A stretch of DNA of 41,392 nucleotides from Chitinispirillaceae bacterium (GCA_016927235.1 JAFGNB010000248.1:1-41392); one strand, 5' to 3'; positions 1 to 9,085 are shown, numbered from the stretch's first letter. Made by a program: numbers and translations. Notes: generated from the sequence alone by a model not told the origin.

Positions 1-190
1 TCCGGATTTGTCGGTCAAATTACGCGGATCGGCCAACGTGGCCGGCCAACTTGTCAACTTTTCTGAAATCCTATGGGATGGTAGTGACAAAATTATACAA
101 ATTGCCGATGGAATTAACCGCATAGCGATAGGATACCCGGGTCGGAGCGCGCTCATCGGCCAAAAGGGAAGAAGAGGAGCGGCTGCGCCG

Positions 191-206
191 CCGGGATCGA
201 TCCCGG
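191..206 (-). terminator. 16-bp perfect palindrome downstream of the GH5-like gene
   Basis: CCGGGATCGATCCCGG is a perfect inverted repeat lying about 16 bases past the final stop (223-225) of the minus-strand glycoside hydrolase frame. Flanking bases (AGAGGGGC and GCTCCTCT on the minus strand) could extend the stem. There is no clear T-tract after it, so a Rho-independent terminator is possible but not shown; it may be only a structured 3' end. Confidence 0.25.
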
Positions 207-222
207 TGGAATTGCCCCTCTG

Positions 223-546
223 TCAACGTTGATCATTGACCCCGCATATTGCGGCGACAACCGTTTTTCCTCCATCGCCGCTCATCCGGACGTAATACAT
301 TCCGTTCTTCAAAGAGCGACCGGCAGCAAGCATACACGGTCCTTCCCCTTTTCCGCTCCATGCCAGACGGCCGTTCATGCTGAACAGTTCCACCCGCGCG
401 GTCCCCTGCCTGGAAATCCGGATTCGGTTTCTGCCGATGAACCTGAACAAGGCCCGCGGCGACGGTTTTGCTGTCTTGGCTTTGGGCGGCTGCATGAGTG
501 CCATGGGATTGCATGAATCCGGATCATTCTCCGTCGCAAGAGGATT
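223..546 (-). pseudogene. Cut-off C-terminal part of the GH5-like protein (second GC repeat end plus sorting tail)
   Basis: This stretch is in the same frame as the glycoside hydrolase at 547-2214 and directly follows its TAA stop (547-549). It encodes the rest of a Cys/Asp-rich repeat (NPLATENDPDSC) and then a domain of about 75 residues resembling type IX secretion C-terminal sorting domains, with VELFSMNGRLAW and LKNGMYYVRM strands. The terminal stop is TGA at 223-225. No start codon is expected here: it is the natural continuation of the upstream protein and would be translated only by readthrough or in a strain without the stop. Without it the enzyme should lose its sorting signal. A sequencing or assembly error at one base is the main alternative. 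Confidence 0.7.
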
Positions 547-2214
547 TTAATGCTTCGAATCGGGATCGAGGCAACCGCGAACAACAAGTGGCGGGAGCAG
601 TGTCGAGCAGGAGCCATCGTCAATTGTGGCCATTGAATCGTACTCCGCGTAACGGGGATCGGTGCAGCCGTTTTTCACCACCATCGACCCGTCGGTCGCT
701 CCCGCAACCCAGTTAAAGGTTTTATGCGCATGGTTCTTCCGTATGGCATCAACCTCTTCGGGACGGTAGGGAGTACCGTCATTGTAGAGGATAGCATGAA
801 ACCAGGGATCCGAATAGCTGTCAAGCATATACCAGGAGTACTTCGTTTGCATGCGACCTTCAAGGAGGCTCCAGCAGAAAGCCCCGACGCCGAGACGCTT
901 CAGGAGAGGCAGATCGATAAGGATATTGGTCCCCGGTTCCCCCCGCGCAAGCCACTCAGTGCAGATGATCGGTCGCTGCGTGCATCGGAGCTGGTTGACG
1001 TCGTTTTGCAATCCGTTGTAGTCGTGGTAACCGTGAAACGAACAGATATCAGACAGACTATAAGGCCACGGATTGGTATACCCCCACCACTCGGAGGCGG
1101 TGAGCGGCTGTGATGTTCCTATTTCACGGACCCATTGGAACACCAGCTCCAGCAGCGGAAACGTCCTTGCGCCTATGCCGCAATTACCCGGTTCGTTGTA
1201 CAGATTCCACATGAGGATTCTTTCGTCCTGACCGTAGGTGCGTACGAAATCCTGAACGTATTGTTTGAACCCGGGGCGTTCGTCAACCGACAGCACATAC
1301 GTCGGGCCGGGACTCGCGGTCCACTGCGACATCAACTTTCCGGGTTCGGGCTCCCCCTGATCGCCAAGGAATGAGTTGCCGCAGTCGTCCCCGTCGCAGA
1401 TGAAATTGACGTCATCAAAAAAGACGGGCGTCATGGTAAAATGATGACTGTCGGCGATGGCAAGAACGCGGTCGAAGCGCTCTTTATAATAGGCAAAGTC
1501 CCTTTTCCAGACCAGATACTGCAGATACACCACGATCGCATTGTACCCGAGCTGCTCTCCGATCCCGAGTTCCCTGTGGAGAATGCTGTCGGTGACTTTC
1601 GCTTCATCCTGCCACCATTCCATGCTGTTGACGCAGGTGGTCGGTGTAAAATTCCACCCGACGATCCAGGGTTTGCTTGTGTACCAGGCCCACGCCTTTT
1701 CGGTCGACCACATACCCCTGCCGAGCGTCCATTTGTCGACGATCGAAACGGATGTGGTGCTGGCCGCGGGATTTTTCGTTCCCGTCACTGTGACCACGAT
1801 CGTGTGGGGCCCGTCCGGAAGATCGGAGGCGATAACCGTCTTTTTATTCCAGAGAATCTGCGGAGCGTAAGTATCGACCTCCTTTATGGTCGATTGATCG
1901 CCGTCAACAACCGCCTTAAAAATGCCGCCTTCCGGTCCCGCTCTATGGATAACGAATGCCTCCGTCCCGGTGTCCCGGATGGTGGCGGTTGCATTGGCCG
2001 CGGATGAAATATGGAGTTTATCACCCCAGGGGCCGGATCCGAGTCGCTCGTTCCAGTTCCCGGAGTAGGTTACCTGGCTGAAAGAGGAGTGTACGGCAAT
2101 CATGACAAAGAGTGCGAACTGACGGAAAGACCGCGCCCCCTCCCTTCTTACCATAGTTCCCGTTCGATTACCCGCCTTTCCGGCGGTCTTTTCATTGACG
2201 GTGACAATGTGCAT
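547..2214 (-). CDS. Secreted clan GH-A (GH5-like) glycoside hydrolase, truncated by an in-frame stop
   Basis: Residues 1-47 look like a signal peptide with a long charged N-region (hydrophobic FALFVMIAVHSSFSQ). Residues 48-160 form a galactose-binding-like jelly roll of the type common in extracellular hydrolases (YSGNW start, DGPHTIVVTVTGTKNPA). Residues about 180-500 are a TIM barrel with the acid/base Glu341 in WNLYNEPGN and the probable nucleophile Glu420 in ICTEW. Then follow one complete GC-x-DP...IDDGSC repeat (516-536) and a second that stops at codon 556. Such enzymes cleave beta-linked plant glycans; the exact substrate cannot be read, and annotations of relatives as cellulase or xylanase are loose. 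The start at 2214 has AGGGGAAG just upstream. The gene is divergent from the regulator operon. The missing C-terminus is encoded in frame at 223-546. Confidence 0.8.
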   Translation of the reverse strand: MHIVTVNEKTAGKAGNRTGTMVRREGARSFRQFALFVMIAVHSSFSQVTYSGNWNERLGSGPWGDKLHISSAANATATIRDTGTEAFVIHRAGPEGGIFKAVVDGDQSTIKEVDTYAPQILWNKKTVIASDLPDGPHTIVVTVTGTKNPAASTTSVSIVDKWTLGRGMWSTEKAWAWYTSKPWIVGWNFTPTTCVNSMEWWQDEAKVTDSILHRELGIGEQLGYNAIVVYLQYLVWKRDFAYYKERFDRVLAIADSHHFTMTPVFFDDVNFICDGDDCGNSFLGDQGEPEPGKLMSQWTASPGPTYVLSVDERPGFKQYVQDFVRTYGQDERILMWNLYNEPGNCGIGARTFPLLELVFQWVREIGTSQPLTASEWWGYTNPWPYSLSDICSFHGYHDYNGLQNDVNQLRCTQRPIICTEWLARGEPGTNILIDLPLLKRLGVGAFCWSLLEGRMQTKYSWYMLDSYSDPWFHAILYNDGTPYRPEEVDAIRKNHAHKTFNWVAGATDGSMVVKNGCTDPRYAEYDSMATIDDGSCSTLLPPLVVRGCLDPDSKH

Positions 2215-2449
2215 TATACTTCCCCTTTTTTGCTGACTATATTTTTAATTTTCTGAATAATTCTTACAGCAATACTCTAGGCCTGGAAAATCCGCGATCC
2301 GATTTCGATCTCGATTTCGACACCACTCCATTCCTTTATCCTTCCTTATTCTGTCGTCTGAATTCTGGCTCCTGACTCCCTTACTTGAGGAAAATATATT
2401 TTTTTTGAAAGGGGTAGGGGGGGGTATCGGCAAGTGCCCCTTTTTTCAT

Positions 2450-2575
2450 ATCGTGCGATACTTCACGCACGTCGTTCGATAATCAAGGTAAGTCATTCAA
2501 TAATTTAGGCACGGCGTTAGATAATTAAGGTAAATTGTTCGATGCTTCAAGAAAGCCATTTAACGGTTTTGTTAC
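2450..2575. repeat. Six degenerate 21-bp tandem units, candidate operator array
   Basis: Units start at 2450, 2471, 2492, 2513, 2534 and 2555, each exactly 21 bp, with no spacers. The best-conserved core is TTCGATAATTAAGG (units 2-4 match well, units 1 and 5 partly, unit 6 weakly). Twenty-one bp is about two helical turns, so bound proteins would sit on one face of the DNA. The array lies 120-250 bp upstream of an HTH regulator gene and about 240 bp upstream of the divergent hydrolase. Operator function is inferred from position and phasing. Confidence 0.6.
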
Positions 2576-2591
2576 CTGATAATTAATACAA

Positions 2592-2605
2592 ATATTTTAA
2601 AATAT
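2592..2605. promoter_or_regulatory. 14-bp AT palindrome upstream of the regulator
   Basis: ATATTTTAAAATAT is a perfect palindrome about 90 bp before the regulator start and 17 bp after the 21-bp array. It could be an operator half-site pair or simply AT-rich promoter DNA; AT palindromes of this length occur by chance in such sequence. Confidence 0.25.
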
Positions 2606-2696
2606 CAATATTATTTTACTATGACTTAATTATTCAATTTGTCTTGTTACCAAATTAATTATACATATATGCATTTTTTAACATATATTACTTTCC

Positions 2697-3569
2697 ATGA
2701 CGTCGGAGCAAAAAAAAACAGTCGATATTTACAACTATTTCGATTACCGGGAATATCTCAATGCCGTCTATCATGCACGAAAACAGCGTAACAACGGTTT
2801 TTCTCACCGGCTTTTTTCACGTGAGGCGGGAATAACCAGCCCCAATTATTTATTCCGAGTGCTTAAAGGCGAGCGTACGTTAGGCAGTGCGTATATCGAA
2901 AAATTCTGCAAAGCGCTGCACCTGACTCCCGGTGAAAGCCTCTATTTTACAACACTCGTTCTATTCAATAACGAACCGGAAATCGCTAAAAAGGAGTCGT
3001 TGCTCAGAACGCTTCTGTCACTCCGCTATCGTCGAGGTCTGCACCGGATTGACGATAAGAAGTTGAAATTCTTCAGCAAATGGTACTATCCGGTCATCCG
3101 GGAACTTGCTGCTATCCTGCAATTCAAAGGCGACTGCAATCTGCTCGCTCGAAATTGCGTGCCGCGAATTACTTCGCGGCAGGCAGCCAATGCGGTAGCC
3201 TATCTGCTGAAAGCCGGATTTCTGAAAAAAGGTGTTGATGGTTGTTTCATACGGACCGATCCGGTTATTTCAAGTGGTGACGAGGTCAGATCAACCGTGC
3301 TCAGAAACTACCATCGGCAAACTCTCAACCAGAGTATGGAGGCGCTTGACTCCATCGAACCGGAAAACAGGGACATCTCGTCGCTGACACTCAGTGTTTC
3401 CGGAAATACCTATCTTGCCATAAAGAAAGAGATACGGAATTTCAGAAAGCACCTGCTTGCCATGGCACAAGCGGATGAGCATCCCGAGATGGTGTGTCTG
3501 GCCGGTTTTCAGCTGTTTCCGCGCTCCAGAATGAACATGAAAAAGAGACGGCGAGGGCGGACGCAATGA
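2697..3569 (+). CDS. TIGR02147-family HTH regulator
   Basis: This 290-residue protein matches the TIGR02147 family, which is expanded in Fibrobacter and relatives. It opens with the typical IYNYFDYREYLNAVY segment. Residues about 38-95 contain a Cro/C1-like helix-turn-helix (FSREAGITSPNYLFRVLKGERTLG), followed by the family's helical region (about 120-235, KFFSKWYYPVIREL) and a basic C-terminal end after the usual QLFP motif. There is no signal peptide or membrane segment, so it is cytoplasmic and probably binds DNA. It is the first gene of the plus-strand string, and its stop overlaps the next gene's ATG (ATGA at 3566-3569), implying translational coupling. The phased 21-bp array upstream is an obvious candidate target (inference). 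No experimentally defined ligand is known to me for this family. Confidence 0.85.
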   Translation: MTSEQKKTVDIYNYFDYREYLNAVYHARKQRNNGFSHRLFSREAGITSPNYLFRVLKGERTLGSAYIEKFCKALHLTPGESLYFTTLVLFNNEPEIAKKESLLRTLLSLRYRRGLHRIDDKKLKFFSKWYYPVIRELAAILQFKGDCNLLARNCVPRITSRQAANAVAYLLKAGFLKKGVDGCFIRTDPVISSGDEVRSTVLRNYHRQTLNQSMEALDSIEPENRDISSLTLSVSGNTYLAIKKEIRNFRKHLLAMAQADEHPEMVCLAGFQLFPRSRMNMKKRRRGRTQ

Positions 3570-5212
3570 AAAAAATAACCGTGTTCAATAGAACTCTTTT
3601 TACCCCTGCAATTGCGGCAATCGCACTCCTGTCGGCTCCCCGTTGCACCACCAACATTGCAGGAGGCGGCGGTTCGGAAGCGGGGAATGCGAGGATCATT
3701 GGAATGGTTACCAACGAGCACGGTGCACCGGAGGAGAATGTTATAGTGACGCTGCTGTCCTCTGATTACGATCCTCAAAAAGATGCTCCCCCCGCCGATT
3801 CATGCATCGATACCACTGCTGTAGATGGAAGATACCGGTTCCTGGTGGTAAAAGGCCGTACCTATTCGATTGAAGCAGCGCAGATTTCTTCCCGTCTCCG
3901 TGGCCTTGCAACCGATGTGCAGGCCGTTACAACGGTCGATACGGTCGCTTCATTTTCATTGAAACCTCCCGGTACGATCAGAGTACTCCTCAGCGATATT
4001 CTCGTTAGCGAAACCGGGTATCTGTATATCCCCGGCACGACGGTCTCTACCCGATTGAATGAAACGGATTGCGCCGCACTGCTCGACCCGGTTCCTGCGG
4101 GCGTCATTCCGTCTGTTTACTATAGATCAACCGACGAACCGGAACCAGTGGTAATCCGGAATAGTGTTGAGGTTGTTTCCGGTGATACGGTCACCATACC
4201 GTGGCAAGGATGGAATTATTCACAAAAGCTTGTGCTCAATACCTCGGTTTCAGGTGCGGACGTTCAGGAGGATGCCTACGGATTTCCGGTGCTGGTACGA
4301 CTCTCAACGACGAATTTCGATTTTACTCAAGCGAAAACCGGGGGTGAGGACATCCGTTTCACTTCCTCCGCCGGTACACCACTTCCGTATGAAATTGAGC
4401 AGTGGGATTATGAGGACCAGCGCGCCGCGATCTGGGTGCGGGTCGATACGGTACGCGGTAACGACAGCACCCAGTCAATCATGATGCACTGGGGCAATCC
4501 CGGGGCGACCGATGTGTCAAACAGCGCTGCGGTGTTCGATACCGAGGATGGTTTTCAGGGGGTGTGGCATCTTGGCGAGGCGGGGAGTACGGAGGTATCC
4601 GATGCAACGGGAAATCATTACCATGGAACGCCCTACGGCATGAGCGCCGCTTCGGCCGTTGACGGCATGATCGGCAATAGTCAAAGCTTTAACGGAACAT
4701 CAAGTTATATCGAACTGACGGGAACCGCACAGAGCAGACTGAATATACCGGAGAACGGCAATTATACCCTTTCGGCCTGGGTATTTGCCGCCGCGATCGA
4801 CAGCGCGGCGCATTACATCATTTCAAAGAGCAACCGGAACTACAACCTTGACCTGAGCGGCCGTGATCTGTGGGAGATCTATGACCTGAGAAGCGCTGTA
4901 GGCTGGGAATCGAATTTCGCGGAGGCACAGTCGGGGGAGTGGAAATATCTTACGGGAGTCCGTTCAGGCAACGTCATGCAATTGTATGTAGACGGCGAAT
5001 GTGCAGACAGCACTATCGATACCACCGCGAGTTCGAGCCACCGCGACTCGACGTTTGACGTTCACATCGGCAAACGCGCGGAAAGCGATTACGGCTACTG
5101 GTGCGGCATGATCGACGAAGTGAATATATCCGATAGTTCGCGAAGCGCCGACTGGATAAAGTTATGCTATATGAATCAGAAAAAAGAGGATCGGCTGATT
5201 GTCTTCAGATAG
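3566..5212 (+). CDS. Envelope protein with carboxypeptidase-regulatory-like, DUF2341 and LamG domains
   Basis: The start at 3566 is chosen because it overlaps the regulator stop, follows a purine-rich GGCGAGGGCGG and gives a sensible export signal; an in-frame start at 3494 would lie inside the regulator gene. Numbering from 3566: residues 1-27 are a signal-like segment ending in a Cys (LLSAPRC, an imperfect lipobox) followed by a glycine-rich TNIAGGGGSEAGN linker typical of Fibrobacterota envelope proteins. Residues about 42-130 resemble a carboxypeptidase regulatory-like beta fold (RIIGMVTNEHGAPEENVIV). Residues about 220-330 are DUF2341 and 335-545 a LamG/concanavalin jelly roll (GVWHLGE, HIGKRAESDYGYWCGMIDEV). 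Such folds bind carbohydrates. Coupled to the regulator and followed by glycan hydrolases, it may be a surface or periplasmic glycan-binding sensor; that role is inference. Confidence 0.8.
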   Translation: MKKITVFNRTLFTPAIAAIALLSAPRCTTNIAGGGGSEAGNARIIGMVTNEHGAPEENVIVTLLSSDYDPQKDAPPADSCIDTTAVDGRYRFLVVKGRTYSIEAAQISSRLRGLATDVQAVTTVDTVASFSLKPPGTIRVLLSDILVSETGYLYIPGTTVSTRLNETDCAALLDPVPAGVIPSVYYRSTDEPEPVVIRNSVEVVSGDTVTIPWQGWNYSQKLVLNTSVSGADVQEDAYGFPVLVRLSTTNFDFTQAKTGGEDIRFTSSAGTPLPYEIEQWDYEDQRAAIWVRVDTVRGNDSTQSIMMHWGNPGATDVSNSAAVFDTEDGFQGVWHLGEAGSTEVSDATGNHYHGTPYGMSAASAVDGMIGNSQSFNGTSSYIELTGTAQSRLNIPENGNYTLSAWVFAAAIDSAAHYIISKSNRNYNLDLSGRDLWEIYDLRSAVGWESNFAEAQSGEWKYLTGVRSGNVMQLYVDGECADSTIDTTASSSHRDSTFDVHIGKRAESDYGYWCGMIDEVNISDSSRSADWIKLCYMNQKKEDRLIVFR

Positions 5213-5243
5213 TACGTGTCCGGAACAGCAAGGAATTGGTCGT

Positions 5244-6425
5244 ATGAAGCGCGGAATTCTTTTGGCAAAAGGGTGCCTGTTCGCGATGGTGTTTTGTTTG
5301 GGGGTATCCCGGATTTTTGCGCAAACCGTCTCAAGCGCCTCAACAGGCATTTCCGCTTCAATGACCGCTTCCAGCGGCGCATATTCAATTACGAACACCA
5401 AACCTGCGTGGACGTTTTCCGGTATGCTTGGCAGGGAGCTCACTGCGCTCAACGGAAAGCGCAGGCCGGCGAATGACGCCGACGTATCGCTTGAAAAATG
5501 CGGCTACTGGACCGACAATAAGGCGACCTATTATTACAAATACGAATCGTCCCGTGGCTACGAAGGCACGCTCATCGCGGTTAAGGATGCCTTTGATAAG
5601 GCCGATATCCGTCTCGGTTATATGCAGCTCGACAGCTGGTGGTATCCCAAGGGACCGGAACAGTCGTGGGAAAAAGGTACCGGCTCATCGGATTTCGCCA
5701 ACGGTTGCTGGGTCTATCGGGCGCATCCCGAGCTGTTCCCCAACGGGCTGGCGGATTTCAAACGGCGTCTCGGCACACCGCTCGTCACCCACGGCCGGTG
5801 GTTCTCCAACACCTCCCCGTACCTTTCAACCTATAAAAATTCTTATACGTCATCCTACGGCGCCATAACGGATCCGGAGTTCTGGGACAGGGAAATCGCA
5901 GCGTACCTTATAGAATCCGGTGTAACAGTGTACGAACAGGACTGGCTTGACAATTTCGCGAAGCCCGCCTACACGCTCAATCTCGGGGAAGAGTTCATGA
6001 CGAACATGGCGCTCGGGATGGAGAAGCACGGCATAACACTTCAGTACTGCATGGTCACCCCGCGCCACTATCTGCAGGCGTCGAAATATTCGAACGTCAC
6101 CACCGTGCGGGTATCGCAGGACGGTTTCGATCTTTCCGACCGGGACCAGATATTCTACCTTTCACGCCTGGCGCGGTCGGTAGGGACCTACCCCTGGACG
6201 GACGGATTCCCCAGCAGCGATCTTAGCAGGTTGACCGTTGCCGTGCTCACCGCCGGCGTGGTCGGATTTATCGATGCCGTCGGCGCTCAGCACAGTGCAA
6301 ACATTCTCCAGGCCGTACGGCGCGACGGCGTGATCGTGAAACCGGACGTTCCCATTACCGCAACCGATGAAACCTATGTTTCACATGCATCAAACGGCGA
6401 CTTGCATCGAAGAGACTCTCTATGA
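5244..6425 (+). CDS. Secreted alpha-galactosidase-like (clan GH-D-like) TIM-barrel protein, probably C-truncated
   Basis: The start at 5244 has AAGGAA about ten bases upstream and yields a signal peptide (MKRGILLAKG to FAQ, 1-27); an upstream in-frame start at 5199 would lie inside the previous gene. The 393-residue product has a TIM-barrel pattern with LGYMQLDSWW (125-133), VTVYEQDWLDN (227-237) and VRVSQDGFD (288-296). Asp233 and Asp293 sit where clan GH-D enzymes (GH27/GH36, raffinose-synthase-like) carry nucleophile and acid/base. This assignment is tentative. The end (SHASNGDLHRRDSL) does not look like a domain finish: barrel proteins of this type usually continue into a beta-sandwich, so a 3' deletion is likely. 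Its stop overlaps the next ATG. Confidence 0.6.
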   Translation: MKRGILLAKGCLFAMVFCLGVSRIFAQTVSSASTGISASMTASSGAYSITNTKPAWTFSGMLGRELTALNGKRRPANDADVSLEKCGYWTDNKATYYYKYESSRGYEGTLIAVKDAFDKADIRLGYMQLDSWWYPKGPEQSWEKGTGSSDFANGCWVYRAHPELFPNGLADFKRRLGTPLVTHGRWFSNTSPYLSTYKNSYTSSYGAITDPEFWDREIAAYLIESGVTVYEQDWLDNFAKPAYTLNLGEEFMTNMALGMEKHGITLQYCMVTPRHYLQASKYSNVTTVRVSQDGFDLSDRDQIFYLSRLARSVGTYPWTDGFPSSDLSRLTVAVLTAGVVGFIDAVGAQHSANILQAVRRDGVIVKPDVPITATDETYVSHASNGDLHRRDSL

Positions 6426-9085
6426 AACTGTCTTTGCTAAAACCGACGAAAGGAGTGAGGCGTGTTTACTTTTTGGCCTCCATTATTGTAAGCGTCTTTC
6501 CGGCTCATTCGATTCTTGTCGCGCGCACTGTGCTTAACATCAATGCCGACTGGAAATTTTACCGCGGCAATGCATCAGGCGCGACCGCGGTCGCGTTCAA
6601 CGACAATGTAGCCGGCTGGAGCACGGTCCATCTTCCACATACCTTTGAATATACGACCTATAATCCCGGGAACTCTTTTTACCACGGGATCGGAACTTAC
6701 CGCAAACACCTGACGATCGATAATCAGTACGCCGGGAAAAAGATCTATCTGACCATTGAAGGCGCGAGCAGTACCGCGCAGGTATACGTGAACGGAACGC
6801 AGGCAGCAAGCCATTACTATGGATGGACGCCGGTGGTGGCCGACATTACGAACCTTGTTACCACTGGCGAGGAGGATAACGTCATCACCGTGTTTGTCGA
6901 TAACACGGCGGGTACCGATATACCGGGAACGGGCGGACCGCTCGATTTCATCATTAACGGCGGGTTATACCGCGATGCATACCTTACCATTACCGACAAG
7001 GTGCACATTCCGGATCCCGTATTCGCCAAAGATGCCGGAGGCGGCACCTTCGTCACGTACCCCCGGGTTTCGGCGGCTTCGGCGAGCATTGCCCTTAAAA
7101 CATGGGTAAAAAACAGCGGTACCGCCTCGGCCGCCATTCAGGTGCGATGGACCATCCTCAACACATCGAACGCAATCGTCGCTACGGCTCATAGCTCGAA
7201 AACGGTGAATGCCAATGCCACGGCGCTCTGTCAGGGCTCCATTACCCTTGCGAATCCTTCGCTCTGGGACCCGTCAAATTCCTATCGCTACACCGTACAC
7301 ACGGAAGTGCTGAATAGCGACACGATGGTGCTTGACGAATCTGATGAACGCATAGGAATCCGCAAAATACAGTGGAACGCGGCTAATGGTTTTTTTATCA
7401 ATGACAAGCCGCTCAAACTGTTTGGCGTTAACCGGCATGAGATGTGGCCGTTTATCGGCCATGCGATCCCCGACAACCTGCAGGTGTTCGATGCGCGACT
7501 TATCAAAAACATGGGTTGCAACATGGTCCGGCTCTCCCACTATCCGCACGATCAATCGTTTCTGGACGCATGCGATTCGCTTGGGCTCCTGGTTTACGAA
7601 GAGGCACCGGGCGGGAGCAACAACGGTCAGACACCGCCCTTTTCCGCAGTGTGGGACACGCGAGCCAAGGAATCGATGCGCGAAATGGTGTGCCGCGACC
7701 GCAATCGTCCGAGCGTGATCTGCTGGGGCACGCTCAATGAGCCGAGGCAAAACGCGACGTGGGAGGCGGAAGCGAATGCGGTTATTCATGCGCTCGATAC
7801 CACCCGCCCCACGACCATGTCCCGCAACTACGATGCTTCAAATAACGTTTACGATGTTTATGCCCATAATTCCTTTACCGGTCTTCCCAATGCTAATCCT
7901 GATCCGAGCACGAGAGGGTATATAAACAGCGAGCATACCGGGCATACCTTTCCGACCAAGCGCGATACCGCAGAGCAGAGACTTCTCGACCATGCCGGAA
8001 AGCACGAATTCATGACCGAGCAGGCAAGAAGCAGGAACTGGGTGGCGGGCGGCCTGGGCTGGTGCGTGTTTGATTACAACAGCGCCAATAGCTGGAGCAG
8101 CGGTTCGAACATCATGTTCCACGGCGTGTGCGATCTGATGAGAATCCCGAAATTCGCCTATTACTTTTACGAGTCGCAAAAAGATGCCTCCGAACCCATG
8201 GTGCATATCGCGAACTTCTGGCAAATAAACTCGCCGCTGGACGTCAAGGTATACAGCAACTGCGAACAGGTGCGCCTGTCCACCTGGAACGGGTCCGGCT
8301 GGACAACGTTTGCCACGCAAAGCCCGGATGCGGGAAGATCGCTGCAGCATCCGCCTTTTACTTTTACCCTTTCAAGCCATTCCACCGACCGGCTGCGGGC
8401 CGAGGGTTTGATCGGCAGCGTCGTGCGTGCCACGCATATGGCCCGGGAACCCGGGACGCCACAGAAACTGGTCATGGATATCGAACCTGATTCGATCGTC
8501 GCCAATGGCAGCGACATCTGCCGTGCGCTTATTTCCATCGTCGACGCCAATGGAACAGTATGTCCCTACGCGACAGGAACTATCAATGTCAGCCTTTCGG
8601 GTCCCGGTGCACTCATCGGCGATAATCCGATTACCGCAAAGAATCAGGCGGCAACCCATCAATGCGGAAGCTTCGGCATCTTGATTAAATCGCAGTACGG
8701 CAAGTCGGGAACGATTACGGCAGCCGCCGCGTCGGGCGGACTTGGGAGTGCATCGGCTGCGGTTGCGTCATTGCCGTATACCGATCCCGTTGCCCTTGTT
8801 CCGGAATTCGGCCATACCGTTCCTTCGCCTTCGTTTCTTCGTATGCAGTACCGTGCGGAAGGCGCGACGTCGATAAAAATCTCCTGTCAAGTTCCGGATA
8901 ACGAGCCGTTTCTGCTTCGGGTGATTGATATAAAAGGACGGCTCGTTAAGACACTCGTGCATAAGCAACATGCCCGAACTCCATTTGATGTATGCTGGAA
9001 TCACGGGCCATGCGGCAAAGGCGTATACCTTTTAACCGCCACGTCGGGAAACGATCGAAAGGCTTATCGAATAGTACTTCAGTGA
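6422..9085 (+). CDS. Secreted GH2-family beta-glycosidase (beta-galactosidase-like)
   Basis: An 887-residue GH2 enzyme. After a signal peptide (about 1-35) come the sugar-binding sandwich (about 36-190, LNINADWKFYRG and the HLPHTFEY signature), the Ig-like domain (about 195-313) and the TIM barrel (about 318-600, FFINDKPLKLFGVNRHE). The acid/base is Glu440 in WGTLNEP and the likely nucleophile Glu504 in INSEHTG. Residues 690-790 resemble an invasin/bacterial Ig-like domain, and the final 90 residues (LLRVIDIKGRLVKTLV, GKGVYLLTATSG) a type IX secretion-like sorting tail. Family members remove beta-galactose, beta-glucuronate or related side units; the specificity here cannot be decided. The ATG overlaps the previous stop with GAAGAGA upstream, consistent with an operon. 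Confidence 0.88.
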   Translation: MKLSLLKPTKGVRRVYFLASIIVSVFPAHSILVARTVLNINADWKFYRGNASGATAVAFNDNVAGWSTVHLPHTFEYTTYNPGNSFYHGIGTYRKHLTIDNQYAGKKIYLTIEGASSTAQVYVNGTQAASHYYGWTPVVADITNLVTTGEEDNVITVFVDNTAGTDIPGTGGPLDFIINGGLYRDAYLTITDKVHIPDPVFAKDAGGGTFVTYPRVSAASASIALKTWVKNSGTASAAIQVRWTILNTSNAIVATAHSSKTVNANATALCQGSITLANPSLWDPSNSYRYTVHTEVLNSDTMVLDESDERIGIRKIQWNAANGFFINDKPLKLFGVNRHEMWPFIGHAIPDNLQVFDARLIKNMGCNMVRLSHYPHDQSFLDACDSLGLLVYEEAPGGSNNGQTPPFSAVWDTRAKESMREMVCRDRNRPSVICWGTLNEPRQNATWEAEANAVIHALDTTRPTTMSRNYDASNNVYDVYAHNSFTGLPNANPDPSTRGYINSEHTGHTFPTKRDTAEQRLLDHAGKHEFMTEQARSRNWVAGGLGWCVFDYNSANSWSSGSNIMFHGVCDLMRIPKFAYYFYESQKDASEPMVHIANFWQINSPLDVKVYSNCEQVRLSTWNGSGWTTFATQSPDAGRSLQHPPFTFTLSSHSTDRLRAEGLIGSVVRATHMAREPGTPQKLVMDIEPDSIVANGSDICRALISIVDANGTVCPYATGTINVSLSGPGALIGDNPITAKNQAATHQCGSFGILIKSQYGKSGTITAAAASGGLGSASAAVASLPYTDPVALVPEFGHTVPSPSFLRMQYRAEGATSIKISCQVPDNEPFLLRVIDIKGRLVKTLVHKQHARTPFDVCWNHGPCGKGVYLLTATSGNDRKAYRIVLQ

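Larger units (their letters stand above)
2215..2696. promoter_or_regulatory. Divergent intergenic region between GH5-like gene and regulator operon
   Basis: This 482-bp non-coding region separates two divergent genes. It contains a G-run/T-run segment (2396-2446), the 21-bp tandem array (2450-2575), a 14-bp palindrome (2592-2605) and a strongly AT-rich leader (about 2577-2696) just before the regulator. A TTGTCT and a TATACA are visible in the leader, but the spacing is poor, so no promoter is asserted. No convincing Shine-Dalgarno precedes the regulator ATG at 2697. Confidence 0.6.

Noticed and set aside
2-232. Open frame on the plus strand from the left edge to 232
   Set aside because: It has no ATG start, contains a 16-bp palindrome, ends in a low-complexity Arg/Gly/Pro stretch and overlaps the end of the opposing hydrolase frame. 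It could be the tail of a gene entering the window, but nothing recognisable supports that.
2450-2575. CRISPR-like array
   Set aside because: The units are contiguous, 21 bp, degenerate and lack spacers; no cas genes are in the window.
7274-7789. 171-residue minus-strand open frame
   Set aside because: It is antisense to the GH2 catalytic barrel.
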